Assembly: GCA_028564705.1 (NCBI GenBank)
Contig: JAPXFQ010000113.1
Location: 62,001-126,000, forward strand
From: Apricaphanius iberus
Taxonomy: Eukaryota > Chordata > Actinopteri > Cyprinodontiformes > Aphaniidae
Direction of reading: 5' to 3'
DNA: 64,000 bases
The notes beneath the pieces are model-generated. The model had not been told where the DNA came from and ran no database searches. It saw only the letters and a list, made by a program, of their open reading frames with translations. Positions 50,011 through 60,627 of this stretch are shown here, in pieces. Made by a program: the position numbers and the translations under genes. Within the stretch, counting starts at the first letter, position 1. The number at the start of each line of letters is the position of its first letter.

Positions 50011-50618
50011 TCTCAAACTTGGGAGCCATGCAGTGCTAACATAACCACCAGATGACAGTAATATACATTTTCTTGTGCTACCTCTCAAGCAAAAGCCATT
50101 TTCCAGCATAAGACTTGTTCGGGGGGAAAAAAGGAAAAACTGTTCTTGTTGCTGTTGGGCAAAACCATAGTTATTATTGATAATCGCAAAAACAGGCTGT
50201 AGCTGACACATTGCTCAGAGAACATTGCGCCTGTTATACCCGGAGCAAGACACATGCAATCCATTTAGTGATTTTTCCCATGCTGAATATGCAATAGGGG
50301 TTTTTCTGTCAGAAGGCGCAAAATTTTGGGAGGAGAACAGACAAATAAGTAGGCGTTCCAGGCGCAGTGTGATTTACTAAACATCAAAATGTTTGGGCCA
50401 GCTATTTTATCATCCATTTTTACCGCCAGTAAAAGGCAATTCTTTGTCCCACCATTTTCACCATAAGCTTATTACTGACAAATGAAAAATATCATTCACA
50501 CACAATGTCACCTAATAGTAATTAATACTCCAATAAACCTGACAGTTATGTAAATAATTACCTGTTCTTTCCCCCAAAAAATGCATCATAGCTGACTACA
50601 CGCTGAGAGTGTCTGCAC

Positions 50619-50858
50619 TAGGGCTGCCACAAACGATTATTTTGATTATCGACTAATCGTCTATCATTTTGCCGAGTAGTCAACTAATCGGATCACCCAT
50701 TAAATTACATCTTATCACAGCAGCTGCTCAAATAAATACATAATTAGCTTCCAGCTTGAAGCGTTTTCTCTAAGTATTATGTGCCTTAAATACAAACAGT
50801 TAAAATGGTCGCTTAATCAACATTTATGAATTATAAAACAAAACTGTGTTTTGTATTA

Positions 50859-50903
<45 letters not shown>

Positions 50904-51537
50904 ATATATACAGTATATATAGCAGTAGACACATGACGTGCTAAGGGAAGTAAAATCACAATCACTACTGTTAATGTTACAGATATAAATTCAAGTAATT
51001 AATTCAATTTTCCATTTAATGGATAAACTTCCACTTTTTTCAGCCTTTTCATAGTTCTTGTGTCCATGAGACCAACATGGTATTGGGATGTTGCCATAAA
51101 CAGAAATAAATGAGCCAGTTATGTACACTCGTAGTCAGTAGTACCTGGCTTCCTGTTAAGTTGCTGGAGCATCACTGTCATCCTGCCACGGTTCTACCTT
51201 GAGGATTTTGGATTACACATGCCTCTGTACATTTTTTATAAAACACTTCTAAACATTAGAACCCCATTGTCAGCTCGCCATGACAGTTTGGGCTTTTCCG
51301 ATGTTATGCCAGGAATGATTCGGATTCCCACGGCTGCGCATGTGCATAAGGGCAGGGAGGCAGACAGAGCCATAGACATATAGTATATAGATATTAATGA
51401 GCAAGGTTCAGCTACAGTTTTAAGAGAAAAACAAAGCTTATTTAAAAAAAAAAAACTGATGTCGACCAATACATTTATTGTCGACCATTCTTGTTGTCGA
51501 CATTGTCGTGACGAATCGACTAATTGTGGCAGCCCTA
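50619..51537. mobile_element. hAT-type non-autonomous element with perfect 8-bp duplication
   Basis: The element is 919 bp. Its terminal repeats TAGGGCTGCCACAA are identical over 14 bp. GTCTGCAC flanks it on both sides (50611-50618 and 51538-51545). Subterminal GTCGAC and CGACTAATCG motifs are repeated near both ends, as expected for transposase binding. There is no transposase. It contains a TA microsatellite. The exact duplication suggests a relatively young insertion. Confidence 0.93.
50862..50910. repeat. (TA)n/(TG)n microsatellite
   Basis: TA repeats grading into TGTGTG and back to TA, inside the hAT element. Confidence 0.9.
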
Positions 51538-52189
51538 GTCTGCACCTCTTGAAGACGGACTGAGTGCAGTCAGTTGCAATTGTCATGGTCCTCATTAGTT
51601 TCCACCAGAGTGGTTATAATCTTCCTGGGTTCCAATTAGCAGTGAGAACTATAAAAGGCATAAGTTAGAAATTGTATAAATTTAGCCAAAGGTAGAGATT
51701 TTGACTATACCGCTGTTCTTCATTTTGATGATGTCATCAAGATGGGCCTATTTAATTTTAACCAGGTATGCAAGGATACTGATTTTCAGTGTTTGTATTC
51801 AGACTAGATATTGGAAGTTTCTTTTTTTTTCATTTAACAGAAAAGAAACCTGTTGAACTTTAAGTATTTGTATTGAAATATATGAAGGTTTGTTTTTGTA
51901 CAGTATTAAATGTATAAATAAGTAACCAGAAAAGTATACTATTTTGAAATTTATTTTCATAATATTTGTTTTTATTTTATTTAATAAAGCTTCATCTTAA
52001 TTAATGTTTTTGAGAATTTCAATTTTAAATGCATTTTGCATAATAAATGTTCTGTAAATGGCATTCTAAACTGAATATACCGCAATACATATCGTTCCGC
52101 ACATGCTTTAGATTATATTGCAATATATATTTGAGGACATATTGCCCCGCGCTAGTTCGCTCAATACCACAATGACAATTGACTATATA

Positions 52190-52216
52190 CACTACCGTTC
52201 AAAAGTTTGGGGTCAC
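52190..52216 (+). repeat. left terminal inverted repeat
   Basis: 27 bp, identical to the reverse complement of 53781-53807. Beyond it, weaker similarity (GAAAAGcACtgtACTTtTC) recurs about 30 bp inside both ends, a possible second binding site. Confidence 0.95.
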
Positions 52217-52601
52217 ATTGAAATGTCCTTATTTTTGAAGGAAAAGCACTGTACTTTTCAATGAAGATAACTTTAAACTACTCTTAACTTTAAAGAAACA
52301 CACGCTATACATTGCTAATGTGGTAAATGACTATTCTACCTGCAAATGTCTGGTTTTTGGTGCAATATCTACATAGGTGTATAGAGGCCCATTTCCAGCA
52401 ACTATCACTCCAGTGTTCTAATGGTACAATGTGTTTGCTCATTGGCTCAGAAGGCTAACTGATGATTAGAAAACCCTTGTGCAATCATGTTCACACATCT
52501 GAAAACAGTTTAGCTCGGTACAGAAGCTACAAAACTGACCTTCCTTTGAGCAGATTGAGTTTCTGGAGCATCACATTTGTGGGGTCAATTAAACGCTCAA
52601 A

Positions 52602-53645
52602 ATGGCCAGAAAAAGAGAACTTTCATCTGAAACTCGACAGTCTATTCTTGTTCTTAGAAATGAAGGCTATTCCATGCGAGAAATTGCTAAGAAATTGAAG
52701 ATTTCCTACAACGGTGTGTACTACTCCCTTCAGAGGACAGCACAAACAGGCTCTAACCAGAGTAGAAAAAGAAGTGGGAGGCCGCGTTGCACAACTGAGC
52801 AAGAAGATAAGTACATTAGAGTCTCTAGTTTGAGAAACAGACGCCTCACAGGTCCCCAACTGGCATCTTCATTAAATAGTACCCGCAAAACACCAGTGTC
52901 AACATCTACAGTGAAGAGGCGGCTGCGGGATTCTGGGCTTCAGGGCAGAGTGGCAAAGAAAAAGCCATATCTGAGACTGGCCAATAAAAGAAAAAGATTA
53001 AGATGGGCAAAAGAACACAGACATTGGACAGAGGAAGACTGGAAAAAAGTGCTGTGGACGGATGAATCCAAGTTTGAGGTGTTTGGATCACAAAGAAGAA
53101 CGTTTGTGAGACGCAGAACAACTGAAAAGATGCTGGAAGAATGCCTGACGCCATCTGTTAAGCATGGTGGAGGTAATGTGATGGTCTGGGGTTGCTTTGG
53201 TGCTGGTAAGGTGGGAGATTTGTACAGGGTAAAAGGGATTCTGAATAAGGAAGGCTATCACTCCATTTTGCAACGCCATGCCATACCCAGTGGACAGCGC
53301 TTGATTGGAGCCAATTTCATCCTACAACAGGACAATGACCCAAAACACACCTCGAAATTGTGCAAGAACTATTTAGAGAAGAAGCAGGCAGCTGGTATTC
53401 TATCGGTAATGGAGTGGCCAGCGCAGTCACCAGATTTGAACCCCGTTGAGCTGTTGTGGGAGCAGCTTGACCGTATGGTACGCAAGAAGTGCCCATCCAA
53501 CCAATCCAAATTGTGGGAGCTGCTTCTAGAAGCGTGGGGTGCAATTTCTCCAGATTACCTCAACAAATTAACAGCTAGAATGCCAAAGGTCTGCAATGCT
53601 GTAATTGCTGCAAATGGAGGATTCTTTGATGAAAGCAAAGTTTGA
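52602..53645 (+). CDS. Tc1-family transposase, apparently intact
   Basis: The product is 347 residues, the usual Tc1 length. Residues 1-50 form the first helix-turn-helix (SSETRQSILVLRNEGYS, then REIAKKLKIS). A GRPR hook is at 59-62, and the second helix-turn-helix covers about 65-115. The DDE core has D154 in LWTDESKF, a glycine-rich GGGNVMVWGCFG at 189-200, D244 in LQQDNDPKHTS and E283 in SPDLNPVELLWE. That leaves 38 residues between D244 and E283, where Tc1 and Sleeping Beauty have 34. The extra residues fall near KKQAAGILSVM. DD38E is the signature reported for the Intruder sibling family of Tc1. The protein cuts and pastes its own element at TA sites. The ATG at 52602 gives the full N-terminal domain. 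No stop or frameshift is present. Confidence 0.96.
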   Translation: MARKRELSSETRQSILVLRNEGYSMREIAKKLKISYNGVYYSLQRTAQTGSNQSRKRSGRPRCTTEQEDKYIRVSSLRNRRLTGPQLASSLNSTRKTPVSTSTVKRRLRDSGLQGRVAKKKPYLRLANKRKRLRWAKEHRHWTEEDWKKVLWTDESKFEVFGSQRRTFVRRRTTEKMLEECLTPSVKHGGGNVMVWGCFGAGKVGDLYRVKGILNKEGYHSILQRHAIPSGQRLIGANFILQQDNDPKHTSKLCKNYLEKKQAAGILSVMEWPAQSPDLNPVELLWEQLDRMVRKKCPSNQSKLWELLLEAWGAISPDYLNKLTARMPKVCNAVIAANGGFFDESKV

Positions 53646-53780
53646 TGTAAAAACAATCTTATTTCAAATAAAAATCATTATTTCTAACCTTTTCAATGTC
53701 TTGACTCTATTTTTTATTCATTTCACAACGTATGGTGGTGAATAAGTGTGACTTTTCATGGAAAACACAAAATTGTTTGG

Positions 53781-53807
53781 GTGACCCCAAACTTTTGAAC
53801 GGTAGTG
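53781..53807 (-). repeat. right terminal inverted repeat
   Basis: 27 bp, ending GAACGGTAGTG, followed by TA at 53808-53809. It is a perfect inverted match to the left end. Confidence 0.95.
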
Positions 53808-56589
53808 TATATATTTAACATTTTAAAAACAAAATTAATTTATTATTTTAGATTACAAATTTTCAACTTAACATTTTTTCAACTTAAACTTGACTTTTAA
53901 TAGAGGCAATGACAAAATGTAGTACATTTCAACGACATTAGTAGAATATGGACATTTTAGCGATCTTATTTTGGACATCCTACAACTTTAATAAATCTGA
54001 CTCTGGATTACGATGCCGGCGTATTCCTGAAAAAAGAAAAATGTAATTGACAACATTCTAGCCTAATACTAATTAACTCTGTAACACCCACAAAATGTAT
54101 ATGTTTTCCCGGGGCTTTTTTAGCAAAAGACCCATCATGAATTCATGCACATAATCCTCGTCTTCGTAGCACAGCTCACAGCAGCAGCCACAAAGTTTTA
54201 ATTTGAACATTGCTTCTTGTGGCTGTTATGACTTGCTCACGCAATCTTAGTAGATCGCCCGCAAATGAAGGACAACCCACAGGCACAAATTTTTTGCCGC
54301 ACATATAATATTGCTGTCATTATTATGAATATTCCTAAATTAGGCCCTACATATGTGGGCAAAGGAAAAAAAATGTACAACCCATTGTTATGCACTTTAA
54401 TTGCACAGTGGTAATTAGTTTGGCTCAAAACACATTCCTACCATAGTGAACAGTTTATTTAAATTGCTGGAAAATCAGGCTCAGTGCCATTCCATTATAA
54501 TGCACACTCTAAACTTTTAAACATATGTGCAGTACTGATCAGTATATTTTATCACTTCACTTTATTACATTTATTTTAAAGAAAGGACAATCTCAGCAGC
54601 TGTTTTTGAATAATTGTAAGTTTTCTAGTTGAAATTTCAACATCAGTTGTGACTCTTGTAAGCTCAGTTATTGCTTTGGATGAGAATATAATTTCTCATC
54701 TTAAATATTTTTTGATCAGATCAACAACAAAAGACCTCTTTTCTACCAACTTGTTCAGTTGTAGCACCAATTTGGATCTGGGCCAGTGGAAAGAAATACT
54801 TTTGTCATGAGCTACGGCAAGCTTCATGGAGAACAGCAGCCAATAAAAATTTGGTTAAAAGAAATTCTGTAAAAAGCTTTGTCTTTCATCAATAATAAGC
54901 CCTAAAAGGGTGTTTGGACTCCATCATTGACTGAATCAGGCAAAAACAGTCCTAGAATAACTACACTTTTGGATGATGGTTCAGCTTCAGCAAACTCTCT
55001 TAATTCATTTGTTTGGGGAATTGTAATAGGGTTGGTTATACATTTTCAGAGCATCTTTATGACCAACTGACCTATTTTTTTATTTTATTTTTGGTTTTGT
55101 GCAACCGATTCAAAGCCATGCCACTTCTTTTCCATTTTTCTGCACTAGCACAGAACATCCTCTTTTCTTAACTACTATCCATGCTTTTCTTGACAGAGAT
55201 GGAATACCTCAACCTTGCTCATCACGGTCTTAGACTAAACACTATCTATAGTGTTGATGCATCAATGAAGTGGTGGCCTCTAACGATGGCCAAACAATCA
55301 CATTAGAAAAATAATGATTTTTTTTTTTTTTTCCCCATTGGCTGTCTTTCCTACAGATAGGCCCTGTATTTGTCTTGGGGTGTGAATCCTTTGCTGAGCT
55401 CTTATGCCTGCCTGTCGTATATCAGCAGCACTGCCACTGTCAAGTCCCTGATTTATGGCTGTTTATCTCTGGCCCCTAACCCACTACCTCTCTCCCCCAA
55501 CTTCAACAGATGGTCCCTGGCTGTTTACTCAGGGACAAAACGCTTTCAAACTGATTGAATAAATACGACAAACAAGAAGTTTATGGCAAAGGTGTTTGTG
55601 ATCACAGTGTACTGGTTACGGGAGAGAACTCTCCTTGTTTGTGGTACCAGTCGTGTCCCAGTTGAAACTACTTTCTTTCTTTATTATTATTATTTATTTT
55701 TTTCATTAAATATATACATGTGCAACCTTTTCTCCTAACCTGGTTTGGCATACTCATAACATAAACATATTTTTTATTTATTTATGATTATTAAAAATCT
55801 AATTGTTAAAGCATTCATTATATGTCATCTTCTATGTAGTTGTCCCTTTAAATCTCTTCCAAGTAAATTCAGCTTCTAAATCTTGTTGGATGTCAAAGCT
55901 TCACAGAAAAAAAACACATTGTGCCATAAATTCTCTGTTGAGAGTCTTAGTGGGGTTTCAGTCGATCTCTAGGTCCCAGGGGGTAAAAGCCCTAAGTAAC
56001 CCTGACACTGTCAATTTTTCAAATCAGTCCACCTATTATTGTTTTACATTATTTAGTACCTTAAAGTATCTAGTTTTCGTTCTTTTTTTAATTGATTGAT
56101 ACAACACAGATTTTGACCCTTGCACCTGTTAGTCATATTTTACCGGTCCTAGTTTATTTTTCTCTCTGTGCAAAGAAAGGGGCCTTTGAAATTAATTTCT
56201 GATGCAAGCCAAGAGATAATAGCTGGGTGCATCCTCCCATTCATATTGCATTCCATAGAGACATTGATTTGGCCTGCAATTATATATTTCCATTAGACTA
56301 AGCATACAAAAATTACTTCTCTGGTACAGATGTCTTAAATACAAAATGGTATTCATGGAGATGTCTCAGATATTCCCATCGGGAGAATGATTATGGAGTG
56401 AAGTAGAACCAATAAGAATGGTTTACAGAACATTTTTAGTTAGCTTCATAATGACATGTACTCATCCTATCATCAACTCTCATTTATTTACTGAGCACCG
56501 GCACAAATTTATATAATGATTATTTTTTGATCAGTTTACAAAATACAAAGTGAGGAAACAAAAGAAAAATCCAAATTAATTTTAGGTGT

Positions 56590-57220
56590 TATTATATTTT
56601 GCCTTCAAACCAGCACCAACTCTTATAGATATACTTGCTAAAAGTGTATGATCAACCAATTATACCTAATGATCATCAACATAACACATAGGTTGAAACG
56701 GTTATTAACGGAAACAGAATAGTTGTGTAGGAGACATAAAACTGAATGAGGAATAGCCAAACTCTGCTACTAAGGTGAGGTTGTGGAAGATAGTTTCATG
56801 TCATGGCAAGATTGACCACAGCAGCAAGAAACAATGTAGTTATACCGCATCAGCAAGTTCTCTCCCAAACAAAAGGTTTCAAAGCAGGTTTCAATATGTA
56901 CTTTTCAGGCTCTTTTGATAAAACACAACGAAACGGGCAACACTGAGGGTCGTAGACACAGTGGTTAGTGAAGGAAACTTAGTGTATAGATAAAAGACAC
57001 ATCAAGTGTATTACCCCTCAAAATCGGAATATATCCAGCAATATTAGTTCTGGTTTCTGCTGAGAACTGGCAGAAACCGGTTGAACCTAGGTACTTTTCA
57101 AAGACATCTGGCCAGAAAAGGTCTTTATGGAAGTGAGAGCCAACAGGCTCCAAGAGGAGCAAAAATAAGAAAAGATCAGCATGGAAGAAACGAGGCATGT
57201 TGCTGCATTTCTGTAGGCTG
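56590..57220 (+). mobile_element. Tc1-like relic, 5' half with rearranged end
   Basis: AACGGGCAACACTGAGGGTC, AGACACAGTGGTTAGTGAAG, then AACTGGCAGAAACCGGTTGA and TCTGGCCAGAAAAGGTC correspond to the DNA-binding half of a common fish Tc1 transposase. At 56600-56650, text resembling the transposase 3' end appears in reverse sense (TTGCCTTCAAACCAGCACC). This suggests a deletion-derived non-autonomous variant. No open frame is left. Confidence 0.6.
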
Positions 57221-57361
57221 TTGTTTAGGAACTCTTCTTATTTTTAGAAAGCCATTTGATTGGCGACGTCTGCTCAATTCCTTCTAAATTACAACCAATC
57301 AGCGAGATGTAACCAAAGCTCCCGCTGAGCGACTCAGCTGGGCCATTCCAAGTGTATACCA

Positions 57362-58558
57362 TAGCTGTCAACACTCCCGTTTTTGCCGTGTTTCTCCCGT
57401 TTTTTAGGCATATCTCCCAGACCCCTCCTGGTTTAACATTTCTCCTGGGAAACTCCCTTGATTTGTATGTCCCTGCAATAATCTCCCGGATAACCCACCC
57501 GTCGCACCAAACGGTCCCTGGGAGTATCATCTCCGACAACCCCAACCCCCCCACCCCCGGTCGCCCCAATCCTTCCGACCAATAATCTCCTGGACTCTTC
57601 CAACAACACTAAACGCTCACCCCTCGGTCGCACCCATACACTGTATAAAACAATGGACTAACCTTCCTGTACGTCCCCCATAGGTTTCTGAATTGCAAAA
57701 ATGAGGCCAGTTGGGCGGTCCCCACCGGACAAGATGGCCCGCGTCACTCGCCTCATCACTCTCAGAAACTCCAAAAATGGGCAAAGAGGTGGAGCTGAGA
57801 GTGGCGCTGTGAGGCTGGGGGCGGAGGGTTAACGCTCCGAGCCAATGTAGCTACAAGCATGTCAGAAGCTAGTCGGGAGCTAACTGAAGCTAACGTATGC
57901 TGCAGCCAGTTTCAGCCAGAAGACCGCGGTTGAGAGACTTTTACCCCGTTTTTCAACAACGATCCCTTTATACGCAGAAACATCTCGAGTAGAGAAAACA
58001 GATCAATACGGCCTGATATTGTGTTATTTCCATTACCATCGGTGGAGGGTGAGGACTTAGTCGGCTTTTCTTAACAACACATCCAGCTAAAAGTAGTCAC
58101 AAAGTCATCATGAAAATTCAGATCCCCTAAAAAAAAAAAAAAATGCTTTTGACTCACCTCACATCAGACATCCATTAGTTTATGCATCCAGCTGTGTTCC
58201 TCACACCAGTACTTATCTAACCAGTGATCATCCAGTCTGTCTAGAGTCCAACTCTTCCAGCCTGATATAACCGTCTCCCGCTATTGAGTCTCGAGGTGCT
58301 CCCGGTCCTGCCGACTTTGCTGCTACCCGACCGATCGCCTGCTCCAACTCGCGTGTAGAAAGAGATAAAAGCTCCGACCAGAACAGCATTCCTCTCTGCC
58401 ACCTGACAGAGCCAGCCCCCAGCGGATGAGGGCTGAACTGCAATTTTTGTCACTTCCGTGTTGGATTCACATTCTGCGGGCGGAGTTTGCCCCTTGGTCG
58501 CACCATACCGTTCCCTCCAAAAATCTCCCGGATTTTGAAGACCAAATGTTGACAGGTA
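57362..58558. mobile_element. non-autonomous DNA transposon with TAGCTGTCAACA ends
   Basis: The 1.2-kb element has ends TAGCTGTCAACA and, in reverse complement, TACCTGTCAACA (11 of 12 identical). CTCCCGGAT-like motifs repeat near both ends (for example 57480, 58525). No target duplication is clear. An A-run at 58127-58142 may mark a retroelement inserted inside it. No transposase is encoded. Confidence 0.6.
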
Positions 58559-60561
58559 CCTCCATACAGGAACTCTGTTGGTGGCTAAAATGGTCCTGTA
58601 AACGCCCCTGTTGGACCAGCCCAATGAAGTGGAGACACTCGCATCTCTGGAAGGTCAGGTCAAATTACCCTGAAATTCTGATAGTTGAAATGTGCCTTAT
58701 GCACCTTTTCGTCATTCATAAGTGGTCAGCCAGTAGCAGCAATGAAGCGCAATCATGTGTTTTTCACAATGTTTGCTTGTATTTTAAATACTGTAAAACA
58801 AATGTGTGCTGGCCACGGCTCAGCACACATTCCATACACAAGTGCATCACTCTCTGTTGCGCTAAGGTGTAATCTTCATTCATAAGTCAAGTGTTTCTGG
58901 AATATTGGGTTAATATTACTATCAAGCATCCCGACACTAATGCAACAATATTCCCTCATTGCCATGCTACCATGGTACATTCAAAAGACACTCCCTGATG
59001 GCAGTATTACCCTAATATGCCGCCACGGTTTGTCTTTTGAAAAGCCCTTGAATGAACTACAGAGATGTCTCAGCGTGTTGTTGAAAGATTTCTTTAACAA
59101 TTTCTGTGATCTCTGTGCTTCCTCAGACTTTATTTGCACACCTCTCACTGATGCTAAAAGTTACTAACTTTGAGTCGTCTTCTTGCAACAGTAGTGCATT
59201 CACGCTGAATTGTGTTGTCAGCGTAACCTGATTAGACAGTTTGTTTTATTCACTAATTAGAAAATTTGTTAATTTTTGAGTTTCAGCCGGTTACTGGTCC
59301 GGGGCAGTCTAGCTGAAAATCACCCTCTTCCAGTTGCCAGCTAAGGTTTCTAACCAGCCGGGACCTGAAAGTCCAATATGGCTTACTTATTTATAATGAC
59401 GCTACAAGAACATGCAATAATAAAAACAATTGTTTACACTTTCGTAAGAATTGCATTAAAGTAGTGGAGCAACCACTTCGTGTGAGCAGTTGCATGGTTA
59501 TTAAAATCAAGGAGCAGCTCATGATTTTCTGAGTCACTTTAGCAGTGTTGATATGTTGGAATATGATGTCATTTCCAGACCTATAGTTTAATTTACAAGG
59601 CAAAATAAAACAGACCATATATTCCCCCGTTACACAACGTGCCCACACATTTCTGACCGGGATGCAGTGCACATCTGGAACAAATGAAAGAGAAGTTTTT
59701 GATAAATGAAAGTTAGAAGAGTAAATTCAATCCTGCAGAAAACTCACTATAAAGATGTTAAAAAGACTTTAGAACAACACTTCAGCCTGCAGTGTTAGTC
59801 ATCATCTTGTAGAACTACCTTAAAAACCCAGTTTGTTGGCACTACTGCATGCTTTTAAAGCAGTATGAAGCCGTCTCACATCAGCAGCTTTCTTGCACAG
59901 ACTTTTAAGGCAAGGAAATGACATCATTTTGCTCAAGATCTGATCTTAAAAATATAGACATCCTTGTGTGTGTGTATGTATATAATATTATACAGCAGTA
60001 AATCGCTGGTAACGATTATATCATCATATATATATAAACATGATCTCCAACATGGGAGGCTGGGACGTGTGGTTTTTGCACTAAAAGTTTCCCCTTTACC
60101 ACAAATTGGCCATAATTACATCATTATGCAATTAACAGCACAAACGTTATGTGCACACATCGTGTTTATCCTTCCCGCCTGTTGGGCCCAGTTGTGAGAA
60201 TTTGCGGTTTTGATTTATAGGTGTTTAAGACCTGACGCTTCTGGTTCCGCTGCGGCCACAGCGAATACAGATGTAGCTCAGATTCGCTTAGGAAAATGCG
60301 GAGCGGCAAAAACAGAAAGTGGAAATGTTAGCCCAATAATGCTGGATAAACAGTCAGTGGAGTGAAGCCAAAGACAACAGAGAGCGAAAGGAAAGTGTCC
60401 TGCTGGCATCAGGTTTCCCAGAGTTAAGTGTTATTTGAAAAGCAGCTGAAGGCTGACACTCACTCTCTTCCCACCCAGTCTCCGACTCCCCCCTTTTTCC
60501 ACCCCTGCCTCCAAACTCACACGGCCATCTGTTGTCTCCCCCCCCCCTCCTCTCTTCTCAG

Positions 60562-60627
60562 GCTGCTCTAAGTGCCTTGAAACAGCTGTCGGAGCAGGGA
60601 CTGGACCCAGTGGACGGCCCAATCAAG
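60562..60627 (+). CDS. stau2: staufen 2 exon: last helix of dsRBD5
   Basis: 22 codons, phase 0, reading AALSALKQLSEQGLDPVDGP then IK. This is the C-terminal helix of dsRBD5, nearly identical to the vertebrate Staufen 2 sequence, joined directly to SHDQ of the exon 31.8 kb upstream. The acceptor has an unusually long C/T tract and the donor is AAG/GTATGG. Reading through the donor gives two more residues and a TAG, so a retained intron would truncate the protein just after dsRBD5. Confidence 0.95.

Larger units (their letters stand above)
52190..53807 (+). mobile_element. complete Tc1/mariner-superfamily transposon (DD38E type)
   Basis: The element is 1618 bp. The terminal inverted repeats are 27 bp and perfect (52190-52216, starting CACTACCGTTCAAAAG, and 53781-53807). 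TA flanks each end. A single uninterrupted transposase frame lies inside, with an AATAAA 22 bases after its stop (53667). Perfect ends plus an intact gene suggest recent arrival, and the element may still be mobile. It sits in the large stau2 intron in the same orientation as stau2. Confidence 0.96.
28772..60561 (+). other. stau2: stau2 intron, 31.8 kb, splitting dsRBD5
   Basis: This intron runs from GTATGT to a strong acceptor (C8, then TCCTCTCTTCTCAG) and is phase 0. It contains the intact Tc1 element, two hAT MITEs, several relics and microsatellites, listed separately. In 30905-32285, 32580-33630, 35115-35855, 37285-39055, 40240-42560, 42985-44335, 44745-45605, 46140-49935, 53815-56585 and 58565-60555 I see no gene. 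There are only AT-rich intron sequence, scattered poly-T and short dinucleotide runs. Within 51650-52185 there is some AT-rich, palindromic sequence resembling a hAT end, not resolved further. Confidence 0.9.

Noticed and set aside
57352..57633. Frames across the left part of the TAGCTGTCAACA element
   Set aside because: They lie inside a non-autonomous transposon and have no transposase motif.
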